64,000 nt of DNA, taken from assembly GCA_002794735.1 (NCBI GenBank), contig NBAZ01000003.1:558001-622000 (forward strand), written 5' to 3'. Below, one piece after another: positions 48,366-58,851 of the stretch (position 1 is its first letter; every line of letters starts with the position of its first letter). Below the pieces are notes generated by a model that searched no databases, was not told where the DNA came from, and was given only the letters and a program-made list of their open reading frames with translations. Origin of the DNA: Pyrrhoderma lamaoense (Eukaryota; Basidiomycota; Agaricomycetes; Hymenochaetales; Hymenochaetaceae). The position numbers were made by a program, and so were the translations under genes.

Positions 48366-49601
48366 TCATCGTCCACCTCTAATTAATCCTGCACCTGTGA
48401 GCTCATCCCGCTGTAACTTCTTTTTAGCAAGTAAGTAAATCTGATGGATTGTCTTAATCACCTTAGCATCTTCAGCGTGTCCCTTGCCGACAATTCCTGT
48501 ATCGGGACCCGATTCGCCTCCCTGTGGCTGTGAATTTTTATTGATAGGCTCGTCACCGCAGCCACAGTCGTATTCCTCATCGAGATGGGCACAATCGAAT
48601 TCTGGTTTCTTTAGTCGTTCGTTAACCTGATTGTGTACAGTACAAAGCCATAGCGCCGCAGAGCGACGAGAAGATGTCTAATTGAAGAGAAGAGAAGAGA
48701 TATTGTTAGTAGCCGGCAACAATCATAGAGATGTAGCAATGAGGGATGGGAGGGAAAATATAAGTTACAAAACAAAGATATAAAGAACACCATACCTGTG
48801 GAGGGAATTTCTGTAAAAGTTTTTGGAATTCTTCAGCGCATTCGCCACATGGGTATAACCTCGATTGAAGATGGAAATATGATTCTAATGCGGCGCGTTC
48901 ATCATCAGTTGGATTCTGTAGTATAGTGTAAGTATGTATGTAGTGAAGCTAGTAAGTAGAATGCATCAAAAGGACTAGCCTCAGGAAATCTAAGTGTCAT
49001 GGTATGCCTAAATAAAACAGATGACAATGAGTATCTTCGCTTAATGGGTAATAGATAATCTCCGGAGTGGGCATTTAATCATAACACAGGGCCTCCGAGT
49101 CACTCCGGGCAGGCTGTACTTACATTAATTTCCACGTAGCCCTCCCAAGTGCAGCCCTTTGGAGATATCAAGGATGAGATCGGTTTTCTGGTATTTTTAA
49201 ATCTGAGAAAGGCGAACATACTTAGCAGTTGCATTTCCAAGTCTACCCATAATTACGCCCCCATGTACCCCTTGTAATGGCTTTTTCTCCCCTTCTGGTA
49301 TTATAATAGGTTTCGGTATTTGTTTATCTTGGTATGATCGATCTAAGTCTTTTTCTACACCATCAGAATCAAAGACTACGCCTCGGTATGGGTCAAAATA
49401 CGACGAGGGACTTGCAATTGACGGTGTGCGCAGCAATAAGAGAACAGAAGAAAACAAGACGAGAGCAAGGACTACGAGTATAAAAGTACGTGTAAATCTG
49501 GCCGGCAGCATTAAAGATGTAGATTTATTCGAGAAAAGAGTACCAGTATAAGGCTGAAGGTAAATGTAAGAGGAAGAAGTGCTTATGCCAGTGGTGACCA
49601 T
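48366..49601 (-). CDS. ERV2: ERV2-type FAD-linked sulfhydryl oxidase
   Basis: An ER-lumenal flavoprotein that makes disulfides de novo with oxygen as acceptor. Exons 49601-49222, 49156-49124, 49007-48980, 48915-48796 and 48677-48366 give 290 residues. A membrane anchor (FILVVLALVLFSSVLLLL, about 40-57) is followed by the Erv/ALR domain: LGRATWKLMHTMTLRFPENP, RLYPCGECAEEFQKLL with the active CGEC (170-173), RSAALWLCTVHNQVNERLKK, and EYDCGCGDEP, whose extra cysteines resemble the Erv2 shuttle pair. The third intron (48979-48916) has a GC donor. The start gives an N-terminal cytosolic tail of about 37 residues. It is divergent to LSm4, with 156 bp between start codons. Confidence 0.94.
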
Positions 49602-49757
49602 GATGCATAATTAAGTACCTTCCGTTTTTGGTAGTAAAATGCCTAGTACGCGTTTGTGCTCAACACGAAAGTTCTATTTCTAGGACAACCGACATCACCT
49701 CTACACTCTAGCTTAGGCTACTGGTTTTTTGAGGTCTGTTAATAACTCACACTAGAT
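49602..49757. promoter_or_regulatory. Compact 156 bp bidirectional promoter (ERV2 / LSm4)
   Basis: The two ATGs are only 156 bp apart on opposite strands, so both 5' UTRs and core promoters must lie here. No TATA box stands out. Confidence 0.7.
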
Positions 49758-50317
49758 ATGGTGCGTATGCGACGTAACCAATGCTCTATAAAATCTCTAC
49801 TGAAAATTACTATCATAAGTTACCACTTTCATTACTCAATGCTGCACAAAACCGGCCTATGGTGTGTGTCCTGAATGCTTTAGCATGTGCCTCCACTAAA
49901 CTTATCATCAAGCTTGTCGAACTCAAGAACGGGGAAACTTTTAATGGCCATCTCGTCGCTTGCGACAACTTCATGAACATCACTCTTCGTGAAGTCTACC
50001 AAACATCCGCAGACGCTGATAGGTTCTGGAGGCTAAAGGAATGCTATATCCGAGGATCGACAATCAAATATCTACGTGTACCAGAGGTTCTGTTAGATGA
50101 AGTCAAGGAAGAGCAGGCCAAGGCAAGGGAAGCTAATAGAGGGGCTCGGGAGGGGCAGGCGGAGCAGGCGGAAGAGGAGGGAGGGGAGCACCCTCAAGAG
50201 GTATGTCGATCAACTCATCTACTCCTCCTTTTTATTCTAATGTATAAAAATGTAGGTCGTGGTGGTGCTCGCGGTGCTCCCATTCGAGGAACAAGAGGGC
50301 GAGGACGCGGTATATAG
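49758..50317 (+). CDS. LSM4: U6 snRNA-associated Sm-like protein LSm4, with one frameshift
   Basis: A subunit of the LSm2-8 (U6 snRNA) and LSm1-7 (mRNA decay) rings. Exons 49758-49760 (the ATG alone), 49820-49861, 49913-50200 and 50256-50317. The Sm fold reads [80 protein letters not shown], matching LSm4 almost throughout. A G4 run at 50141-50144 lacks one base. Restoring it changes an acidic run into the expected Gly/Arg tail ([20 protein letters not shown]) and brings exon 3 into the phase demanded by exon 4; total 131 residues. The RGG tail supports P-body assembly in the family. Confidence 0.96.
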
Positions 50318-50643
50318 GGCGAGATGTAATTTCCTTTTGTTTCATCGTTTTATAGTCGGGCCTTTGTAATCACTGAGAACCATTGTATTCTGTACTCAAC
50401 GCTTATAAGGGAAAACTTACTTGATTCCATGGTAAGCTTGCTCTCGATTCTATTCTATATTTTCAACTAACGTATTGTTGGTTTACAAGTGATTTTATCA
50501 TTTAACATTTTAATATCATTGCATACACATTAACATAATTGGTTTGAAGTATTCATATTTGAGGAATAATCTAAGGGTATTTAACCCATAAGGAATGAGT
50601 AGTGGTAACAAAGCAGAGCAAAGTGGGAGATGAAGCGAGAATT
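50318..50643. other. 326 bp convergent intergenic region
   Basis: It lies between the stop codons of LSm4 (+) and the GH71 enzyme (-). AT-rich 3' flanks; nothing recognised. Confidence 0.6.
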
Positions 50644-52662
50644 TCAGTCAGAGTCCGGACTCATTGCGACGTAAGCATTGAAATTGTATTTCTTCGGTAC
50701 CGGCTGGAATACATAATCCTCAGCTGAGGAGTTGTATTGTAATTGGGTGCTGCCTCCCCTGGAGAGCTCAACATGCATCCCGGATCCTGGAATCAACTGA
50801 CAAGAACACATCGACAATCCAGCAGGTATTTGATGGTAGTCCTTCCTTTCTATGGTCTTTCCATAAGCACAAGTTTCAATAGGAGCAGATTCAGACCAAA
50901 GGGTTACTTGTGCAGGCTCCTTAGCAAGAATAGTGACCCAGAACTTATCGTCAGTCTAGTGTAAGCAGTAGTCCAGTCTAGTGATTTCTCTTGAAAAAAT
51001 ATTGGTGCTCACAAGCTGCCAACCTGTAGGCCTTCCTACTGAATCAGATAGTGCCATTGCGTCCCGGGGATGGGGCCTGGCCCAAACATAAATTCTATCT
51101 TCGTCTATTTTAGGACTGAGGTAAGTTATGCATTGCTTGTTAAATCTATTCTGTATTATTTTTTGCTGGTTGGTGTTCTCGGTTAATTTGAATTGATTAG
51201 CAAAGTATGCACAGAGGTGAAGCCATGGCAGGTAATTGAAGCCGTCAACCCAGTCTTGCGAGTTTGGTTGGGCACCTTTTATAGGACCGATGTAGTGGGA
51301 CTCGCCATAGTCTATTGTAATCATACAAGGTCGTGTCAGTGTACTTGGTAAAAAAAAGATTTGAAGTACCGTTCCAAGAAATTATTTGGATAATGTCGAC
51401 ATCCGAGTACATCCCAATAAGTTGGAGCCATCTTCTCACATAAAGCCAGTCATCACTTCTATATATCCACTAGCCACATCAAAAAGCTTTATCAGTCGGG
51501 CGCATATATATAGAACTGGTACGCTACGTTTTTATTCCAGGAAGCCTTCCCGTAGTGCTGAATTGTGATTGACTAAGCTTTGATAGCCAAGATTTATTAC
51601 AAGATAAACCTACAGTGAAGAACCACGGAGAAACAGACGCCATATATGCCTTTTTCGTCCCAGTACTTCCTTTCAAGCTTTCTAAGAAAGCGATATCACT
51701 GTCAAGCTTGGGGTTATGGATCTCGTCCGGAGGTGAATCAGGAGTTAGGTTGACTGGCCAACATCCGTTCCACTACACCGATAGGTACGAAGAATTCAGC
51801 ATCTATCTATGACATGGGAACTGGCCACTCAACTCACATTAAATGCACCATCGATGCAAGATAGTCCGGGAAGTTGCCGAGGGTCAACGAAAAAGCTTGG
51901 TACAAAAGAGATCTACGCATTTCTCACATTGGACAGATAGCCTTGATCATGAAAAGTAGACAACATACGGGGCATATTTCTTGCAAAGAGGTTTTCACTA
52001 GAGTCCAAGCACTATTAAGATCTTTACAGCCAAACAGAGAACTCTCTCCTGCAAACGTTGAAACAAGAGCTCGTCCATCGTATTGAAGATAGTTAGCCTT
52101 TGTCGCAAATTCTGCAATATAGGCTCTAAGCAGTTTGACGTCATCGGGACTAGCTGAAGGGAAAGAGCTGGTCATATTAGAGGCATGTACTACATAGATG
52201 AATTCTCTGTGTTTGGAGATCAAGCCTGACCACGCACGACATATCAAAACTGAAGAAAAGTTTGAAGTTCAGACCTGGATCCATTTTTTGTAGCGCGTCG
52301 AAGCAATTCTTTGTTTGACTAAACTGCCAATCGTCCTTCCCAATATTTAGGGCAAATCCGTCTCTACCAGAGAGCAAAGTATGAGTAAAGAATTTGAGGA
52401 CTCAGATCAAGGATAGAATATCACATTCCATGTTTACTTGCTAATTTGATGTCATCTTCCCAATCACTAAGCAAATACGGCTGAACGGGTTCAATCCCAA
52501 AAATGTCCTTACAAACTCATTCGTGATACACGTACAGCTGTATTTCCAACCATAAAGCTGATTTCTTCAGATGAAATGTATGAACTAAGACGCCCATCAA
52601 GTAACTCACTGGACAACAACTAACTTTGGTTGTTTTGGAGAGTCATTAGGTTTGTATATCAT
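50644..52662 (-). CDS. GH71 endo-alpha-1,3-glucanase (mutanase)
   Basis: It hydrolyses alpha-1,3-glucan, a fungal wall polymer. Multi-exon model, about 480 residues, frame intact. Conserved blocks in order: KLVVVHFMVGN, YLLSDWEDDIKLASKHGIDG, FALNIGKDDWQ, FKLFFSFDMS, DDVKLLRAYIAEFATKANYL, ISFVPSFFVDPRQLPGLSCI, KAYMASVSPWFFTHYGKASW, DWLYVRRWLQLIGMYSDVDI, ISWNDYGESHYIGPIKGAQP, YVWARPHPRDAMALSDSVGR. One intron boundary was set so that KHG joins IDGFALNIG. The start at 52662 (MIYKPNDSPKQP) yields no signal peptide, unlike secreted mutanases; either the enzyme is intracellular, as for fission yeast Agn2, or a first exon was missed. Confidence 0.9.
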
Positions 52663-53205
52663 TATGTGATTTTTGTGAGTACGTTATTTCTATTGAAGCT
52701 AGCTTTATTTTATGGTAGGTAAGTATAAGGGGAGAAGTGAGAGTTTAGTGCAAGTGCGACTGTTCTGAATAAAGGCTTTGGACTTGGCTTACTGACGTAT
52801 GGAAGAAATTCAATAATGATGTCATTTCATTGTTAGCTAAACGCTCGAGAAGTCACGTGTACGTAAAGCTATTACAGTCACATTCAATCTAAATCTATTC
52901 TTAAAAACAGACATTGGTTGCAACCGAGCTACTGCTGAAACTTTGCTTATAGATAAAGTTGCTGTATCCATTGTCGGCTGGGTATATTACTCATATATAG
53001 TAGCAAAAAGGAAAACATGTTAAGCCGATTAACATGCTTATGTATTCTTGTATTCTCCGGAAGAATTATTAGAGCCCGTTGGTTAGGGTTTTTTCAAACT
53101 TAACCTCTTACCACCATTCTTCCTTTCATTCAATGATTCATAACATGGTCTTATATCCAAAAACGACTAATATTATGAAGTCGGCCGCTGAGTTCATTGT
53201 GGAAT
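52663..53205. promoter_or_regulatory. 543 bp upstream region of the GH71 gene
   Basis: It contains the GH71 promoter and the 3' flank of the PanB gene. AT-rich; no recognisable element. Confidence 0.5.
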
Positions 53206-54275
53206 TCATATTATATTACTACTTGTTTTTTGTTGGTCCATAAACTGTTGCCATTCATTCGGATCAATCGTGTAGCTTTCGCACTCGTTGGGGAAGCGTC
53301 TATTACGGACGGATTCGATATAATTCAAGACACCTCGTTTATGCTCAGCTCGCGCATCAGCAAACCGTCTAACAAACTTAGCCTTGTGTCCATTCCAGGT
53401 GCCCACCAAATCATCCCAAACAAGTACCTGACCACTCGTTTCAGGCCCAGCACCGATTCCGATAGTAGGAATCCGTAATCTCCTAGTTATGAAGTCCCCA
53501 AGTTTACTCGGAATTGCTTCTAATACGATTGCGAATGCTCCGGCGTCTTCTAAGGCTTGTGCCGCCTTTAATATTGAGTTAGCCGAATGCATGTCCTTCC
53601 CTTGAACCCGATACCCAGAGCTGAATGTATGACGCTGAGGTAAAAGTCCAACATGTCCCATGACCGGTATTCCAAACCGTGTGAGGTGATACACATTTTC
53701 TGCTAGTTCAATCCCTCCTTCCATCTTCACTCCCTCCGCACCACCCTCCTGTAAAAGTCTCACTGCGTTTCTCATGGCGTCACCACGTCCAGATTGATAG
53801 GATCCGAAGGGCATATCTGCTACTAAGAAGGGGTTCTGGCTTCCTCGTGCGGTTGCACGTACATGATGGAGCATCTCATCCATAGTGAGTCGTGTCGTGG
53901 AATCGTATCCAAGACAGACCTGGGCTAAGGAGTCTCCCACAAGAGTGATGTCAACTCCATAAGTCTCGCATGCACGTCCCGTAGGATAATCGTATGCCGT
54001 TAGCATAGCGATCGGTACGCCAGTGTCCTTCATTTGCTGAAGTTTTTGAATAGTTACTTTCTTCCGAGCTATTGAATTTTAATATCTTATCAATAACATT
54101 CCTAAAGTATGATGAAGTGATACGAAGAAGATAACGAACGCGTGACATCTCCTTCTTTAAGTTCCTTCGGCTGCTCTGGTCTGACGCTCATTGCTCGTCT
54201 CCCGAACGTAAGGGCGACACATCTGCGCTTGCTCGGTCCGGCTATTGCATTAGGTGTAGATGCAAGCTTCAGCAT
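53206..54275 (-). CDS. 3-methyl-2-oxobutanoate (ketopantoate) hydroxymethyltransferase
   Basis: It converts alpha-ketoisovalerate to ketopantoate with methylene-tetrahydrofolate, the first step of pantothenate and CoA synthesis (PanB/ECM31 family). Exons 54275-54140 and 54068-53206 give 332 residues. Signatures: KVTIQKLQQMKDTGVPIAML, TAYDYPTGRACETYGVDITL, VGDSLAQV (metal-binding Asp), LVADMPFGSYQ, GVKMEGG, PVMGHVGLLPQ, FAIVLEAIPS, RLRIPTIGIGAGPETSGQVL. The N-terminal 45 residues are basic and Ser/Thr-containing, which fits a mitochondrial presequence. The first exon ends at C|GTTCGT, a weak donor chosen because it keeps frame and gives VTPRKKVTIQ. Intact. Confidence 0.94.
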
Positions 54276-55459
54276 TGCTGTCTCGTGGAATGCTCTTCGC
54301 TGAGATAAGATCGAGTTCTTTTAACTCGTGCTCTGAAACGGTAATGTAATGGTGATCGACTCATTTTTGAAATTTTTTCGACGCTTTTGTGGGGACGAGC
54401 TCGGGCTGGGGGCTGTATGACCTGAAACCGGTCAACGGAAGAAGCCGGTCTAGTGCAACTTTCCTATCTGGGCAATCAAGAATCAACTGCTAGTTATTAT
54501 CAAGCCACGACTTCATGTTGTCTGTATCTAAAACGTACCACAACCATTCATATTGCCCCCCCCCCCAATAAGTGCGCATGTGAATTATATACGACGATCA
54601 GAAGCTTGCACAAATTGGTCGATGTGTATTGAAATTAGTTGCCAATTGCTAGATGTCTCATCTGTTTTGAGGCAATCCGATGTTAAAGGGGCGTATTTCA
54701 AATGTTACTTAGACTCAAGTTTTGAGTTTCTGTGTTGTGCTTGACGGAGCCGTCAACCCACAAAGACAAGCAAGTATACATAATGAAATAGAGATGCATC
54801 GAGACACCTATTATCCACCTATGAGACGAGTAGAACTGATCAGTCCTCCAACCAGTTGTACTCGCTTAGGTCGAAAATAGGTGGCACCACTTGGTTCAAC
54901 AAGAATGAGCTTACTTTACTCTTGTGCGGAACGCGTAGACTTTGAATAGCAAGGACATAGATGTGATTAATGCTGTGTCACATATTCGGGATTTTAACAA
55001 AGCCGATAGTTTATAAATGTAAAATATGCAGAAGAGGGAAAAGTAGTTCTGGGGTATAAAGTATAATAGGTGTATCACTGTATGTGAGACGCAGAAGAGA
55101 TACAACTGGTTCACCGTGATATACTCTTCCTTTTATGTATTTAACTAAAACCATAAACCACCTCCTTCATAAAAGCTCAAAACTAGAGATACCAGAAGAG
55201 TGGCATCACCCAGAACAGTACGCATTCACATGAATTATATAATTTATCTGAAGAATATCTCTCGAAGATGAGCTTACAAGTTCAAATCGCTGTTTGTATC
55301 AGCAATAGCGGACTTCGGGAGGGCTCTCGTTTCGACTTCAAGTTATTTATTGATGATAACTACATATATGTGTTCTATACTGCAAACCGAATTTTCTAGT
55401 ACACCATACGAATACCCGTTCGTTATTTGATTGCACACACATTACTTATTCACATCGAT
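54276..55459. other. 1.2 kb intergenic region
   Basis: It contains the ketopantoate hydroxymethyltransferase promoter and the 3' flank of the first Asn-Gly repeat gene. A C11 run lies at 54556-54566. No gene was recognised. Confidence 0.5.
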
Positions 55460-55711
55460 CTATGCGTTATCAGCTTGGAATAATCTTTCCCAATTAGCAC
55501 TTCTTGAGCCGTTAGTGCCGCTACGGCGAGGTGAGCCACCTCTGGATACAGGGGCTTCGAGATTGAGGTATGGAGTACTGGTCGAACCTGATTTTCTTCT
55601 TCTGATATGCGGTGCATTAGGTGGACATCCCCCTGTTGATCCAATTGCACCAGAGCCATTAGTACCGTTGGCACCATCGACACCACTGACGCGGTTCCCA
55701 TTAGAGGACAT
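55460..55711 (-). CDS. Asn-Gly repeat protein, short paralogue
   Basis: An intronless frame of 83 residues in a family I do not recognise. It starts MSSNGNRVSGVDGANGTNGS, then an IRRRKSGST basic site, GGSPRRSGTNGS, and ends WERLFQADNA. Its N terminus (M-S/T-SNGNR) and Asn-Gly triplets match the larger divergent gene at 56584, so the two are paralogues. A stop lies two codons before the ATG, which fixes the start. There is no signal peptide or TM segment; the sequence looks intrinsically disordered. RRKS fits a basophilic (PKA-like) kinase site. It could be a truncated copy of its neighbour. Confidence 0.6.
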   Translation of the reverse strand: MSSNGNRVSGVDGANGTNGSGAIGSTGGCPPNAPHIRRRKSGSTSTPYLNLEAPVSRGGSPRRSGTNGSRSANWERLFQADNA

Positions 55712-56583
55712 GTCTTACCACTATTACTGATACTTCTGAGGGATAGAATGGCACTTGAGTAGTTATGTAGCTGAAAAAAAGCTGTAAGTTGTTGTATTGA
55801 AGTGTCGACAAGAGATTTTCTAATAATCTCGAGTGAGAAGGGAAAGCCGTACTTTGAACCATTGTATATACCTAGAGCCAAGCAAACAGTACTAAACTAT
55901 CTTGTTCTCAGCCCTCTCAGCACTTCTAAAGGAGATATGAGATGAAGAATATCACCATAATACACACAAATGGCGCATAGTCCGTGGATTCAGACTTTGT
56001 GGCGTCTTGAAAATTCCCAGGAATAGCTAAAAATAGGTAGAACTAAATCAAAAACAGTGAGAGCCAAGCAAAATTGTTACCTGGTCATCTTTTCTGAGAT
56101 GATATGCCTTATTGATTCTGGTTGGAAACGGATTAGAACAATACTGGGTGTGAGACAATTCTTATCTTATACCTAGGTTGAGATTCAGACTGATGAATTT
56201 GGGATCTTTGCCTCTTTCTTGGCTTGTGTTATTTTTGATTTTTACTTATTTTTCTCAAGACTTGAGATACAAAACTCGCTTTTGACTATCTATTGTTGAA
56301 ATAACGTCATAATGCGGGAGCTATGCTGAGCTTCTTCTACATAGGAGCAGGCCTCTAGAAATAATATGATTTAGTACCGTTTGCACTTCTTGTTGCATAT
56401 GCTAGTCGTGTATCGCACACAAAGTATCACGTTTTGTCTTCTTACCTCTCTTACTCGAAAGTGCATAAAATGGTGCTTCTTGTCAGATCAAACCGGTATC
56501 AAAAAACAGCTTTTCACCCCTCTCAGTTACTCACAACTAAGCCACTCTCGTACCGCCCTTACTCCTATTACTATAACAAGAAT
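55712..56583. promoter_or_regulatory. 872 bp divergent region between Asn-Gly repeat paralogues
   Basis: It is the shared upstream region of the paralogous pair. The segments just before the two ATGs share pyrimidine/ACTA-rich composition (CTACTC, CCTTACTCC, ATTACTAT-like words), which may be leftover duplication. Not aligned by computation. Confidence 0.5.
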
Positions 56584-57102
56584 ATGACCAGTAACGGAAA
56601 CCGAACTCCTCGCACAAATGGTGTAAATGGAACAAACGGGAATGTCAATGGACGCCGACCAAGCGTACCAGGTTCCCCTGTCCTTGGAGGGAGGACAGCC
56701 AGTCCAGGAAGCATGTCTTCACTTGACCTTGGCTCTCCCGCACTTGGAACTGGTTCTCCTCGTGCTAATGGTGTCAATGGTGTCAACGGCGTCAACGGCA
56801 CCAACGGAATAACTGGTGGTAGACGTCCAAGTGTACCAGGAAGTCCTGTTCTTGGAGCTAGAGGTAGCCCAAGTGATATTTCTACGCTTGATCTTGGTTC
56901 TCCAGCATCTAGACTTAGTGGTTCGCCTCGCCAAAACGGTGTGAACGGTGTACACGTCAACGGAGTAAACGGAGTGAATGGTACTAATGGCACTGGACGT
57001 CGCTCAAGTACTGCATCATCTATCCTCCCCGGAGTATCGTCAAGAAGCAGCTCTCCTCGCCGTAACGGTACTAATGGAACAAATGGAACAAACGGATACT
57101 AG
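56584..57102 (+). CDS. Asn-Gly repeat protein, long paralogue with tandem modules
   Basis: Intronless, 172 residues, no family recognised. After MTSNGNRTPRTNGVNGTNGN comes a module of about 57-60 residues present twice: GRRPSVPGSPVLG, then SPxxxSxLDLGSPA, then GSPRxNGVNGV with NGVNG/NGTNG runs. A third, shortened copy starts RRSSTASSILPG and ends NGTNGTNGTNGY. Two RRPSV and one RRSST sites fit the PKA consensus; GSP and SPR sites suit proline-directed kinases. It is predicted disordered, with no Cys, signal or TM. An in-frame extension upstream exists, but the ATG at 56584 is chosen because the paralogue starts at the same point. Confidence 0.65.
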   Translation: MTSNGNRTPRTNGVNGTNGNVNGRRPSVPGSPVLGGRTASPGSMSSLDLGSPALGTGSPRANGVNGVNGVNGTNGITGGRRPSVPGSPVLGARGSPSDISTLDLGSPASRLSGSPRQNGVNGVHVNGVNGVNGTNGTGRRSSTASSILPGVSSRSSSPRRNGTNGTNGTNGY

Positions 57103-57422
57103 ATTGTGGATGAACTGTTGAACACACATACAAGTTAACAGATAGTTATGTAGTAGAATGCGATAGAATGCTGTAAGATATGGAATATTAATTATATACG
57201 AATCATATAACGAATCATATAAAATACTGAGGTCGTTAGAAGCCGGTTCAAGCCACTATGCAAAGTAAGAGATCAATTTTCACACGCAGGCGTAAATTAG
57301 TAAGCACTGTGTACAACTAAATTTACCATAAATTCTAATTTTTTGATCATCTCTAAGCTGAAGTGCAAGTGTAGTTTAATCTTAAATCAACTATAATCCT
57401 CTACTCTTCTATCTGATAAAAT
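57103..57422. other. 320 bp intergenic region before DPH5
   Basis: 3' flank of the Asn-Gly repeat gene and DPH5 promoter. AT-rich; nothing recognised. Confidence 0.55.
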
Positions 57423-58577
57423 ATGTTCTATGTTATCGGTCTCGGGCTTTGCGACGAAAAGGATATTACTGTTCGAGGACTAGAAGTGAATACAACTCTT
57501 GTTCCTCGGCACGCCTTAGAATACTAATAACTCCAGTACTTATCATTCAATGCAATGCCTACAAGGTTGTAAAAAGCTCGTCCAGAGTTTACTTGGAGGC
57601 ATACACAAGCATTCTGATGGTACAGAAAGAAAACTTGGTGAGTCAACACTCATAGCGAAATATGATGTACGCCTGACTTGGAGTATTTAGGAAGAATTTT
57701 ATGGACGACCAGTCATTTTAGCCGATCGAGACATGGTGGAGCAGGACAGCGATTCAATACTGAGGGGCGCGGATAAAGAAGATATATCTTTCTTAGTTGT
57801 TGGGGATCCTTTCGGGTGTGTGCTATATACTATTATGTCTGACTGTGTTGCTTCTGACATGCATATATGCACTTGTACTCTTTCCCCTGCAGTGCAACAA
57901 CACATTCGGATCTTCTCCTTAGGGCTCGAAAATTATCCATACCTACCCGAGTCATTCATAATGCTTCAATATTGAATGCGGTTGGCGCGTGTGGTCTACA
58001 GTTATATAACTTTGGGCAAACTGTCTCCTTGGTGTTCTTTACTGATACTTGGAAGCCAGACAGCTTTTATGATCGTATACAAGAAAATGCTCAATTAGGA
58101 ATGCATACACTGGTGTTACTGGATATAAAAGTGAAAGAACAGAGTATTGAAAATTTAATAAAGTAAGACCAAAAGCCTATATATATCTTACTATTAAACT
58201 AACATCGAGTTATTCATAGGGGACGAAAAATTTATGAACCCCCTCGATACATGTCAATTCCGACTGCCGTTTCACAATTGATCGAAGTAGAGGAATTGAG
58301 GGGGGCAGATGTACTCGCACCGTCTACTACGCTTGCTATAGCGATGTCCCGTGTTGGATCACAGAAAGAAGGCGCAGGCGAACAACGCATCGTTTGTGGG
58401 ACTCTGGAGGAACTAAGTTCTCAGGATGACAGTGCCTTTGGTGAACCGTTACACAGCTTAGTGATTGTTGGTAAGAGGATGCATCATCTAGAGGCTGAAT
58501 ACGCGGAAATGTATGCTGTAGATAAAGAAAGCTGGAGACGTGTGGCGAGAGAGGTGTACGGAGTTTCTCTGGACTAG
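57423..58577 (+). CDS. DPH5: Diphthine methyl ester synthase
   Basis: It methylates the diphthamide intermediate on the target histidine of elongation factor 2, using S-adenosylmethionine. Exons 57423-57485, 57566-57637, 57691-57815, 57893-58162 and 58220-58577 give 295 residues. It aligns by eye with recalled DPH5 throughout: [126 protein letters not shown]. The reading frame and all junctions are intact. Confidence 0.97.
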
Positions 58578-58851
58578 CACTAGTGTTCTAGCCTTGGTGA
58601 AATTTCGTGACATAAGTAAGTAGAAATGTTGCATAATTATAGTAGTTTTTGTATTATCATTTTTGTTACTTTTATAAAAATCACTAGTGGAAGATCACAT
58701 ATTTTTGTACTTGTTACTATAGTTATAACTGTAATAGTAACGAGTCATCTTGTGGAATTGCTATATATAACGTATCTACCATCTGCCAGCTGCAACTATT
58801 GTTGCCAGCTCAGCTTCTCCTCTTACCAAAACGACACTGAGCTCTAGCGAC

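Noticed and set aside
56571..56993. 140-codon frame on - opposite the long Asn-Gly repeat gene
   Set aside because: Its Pro-Phe-Thr-Pro repeats are just the complement of Asn-Gly codons; the + frame shares its N terminus with the divergent paralogue.
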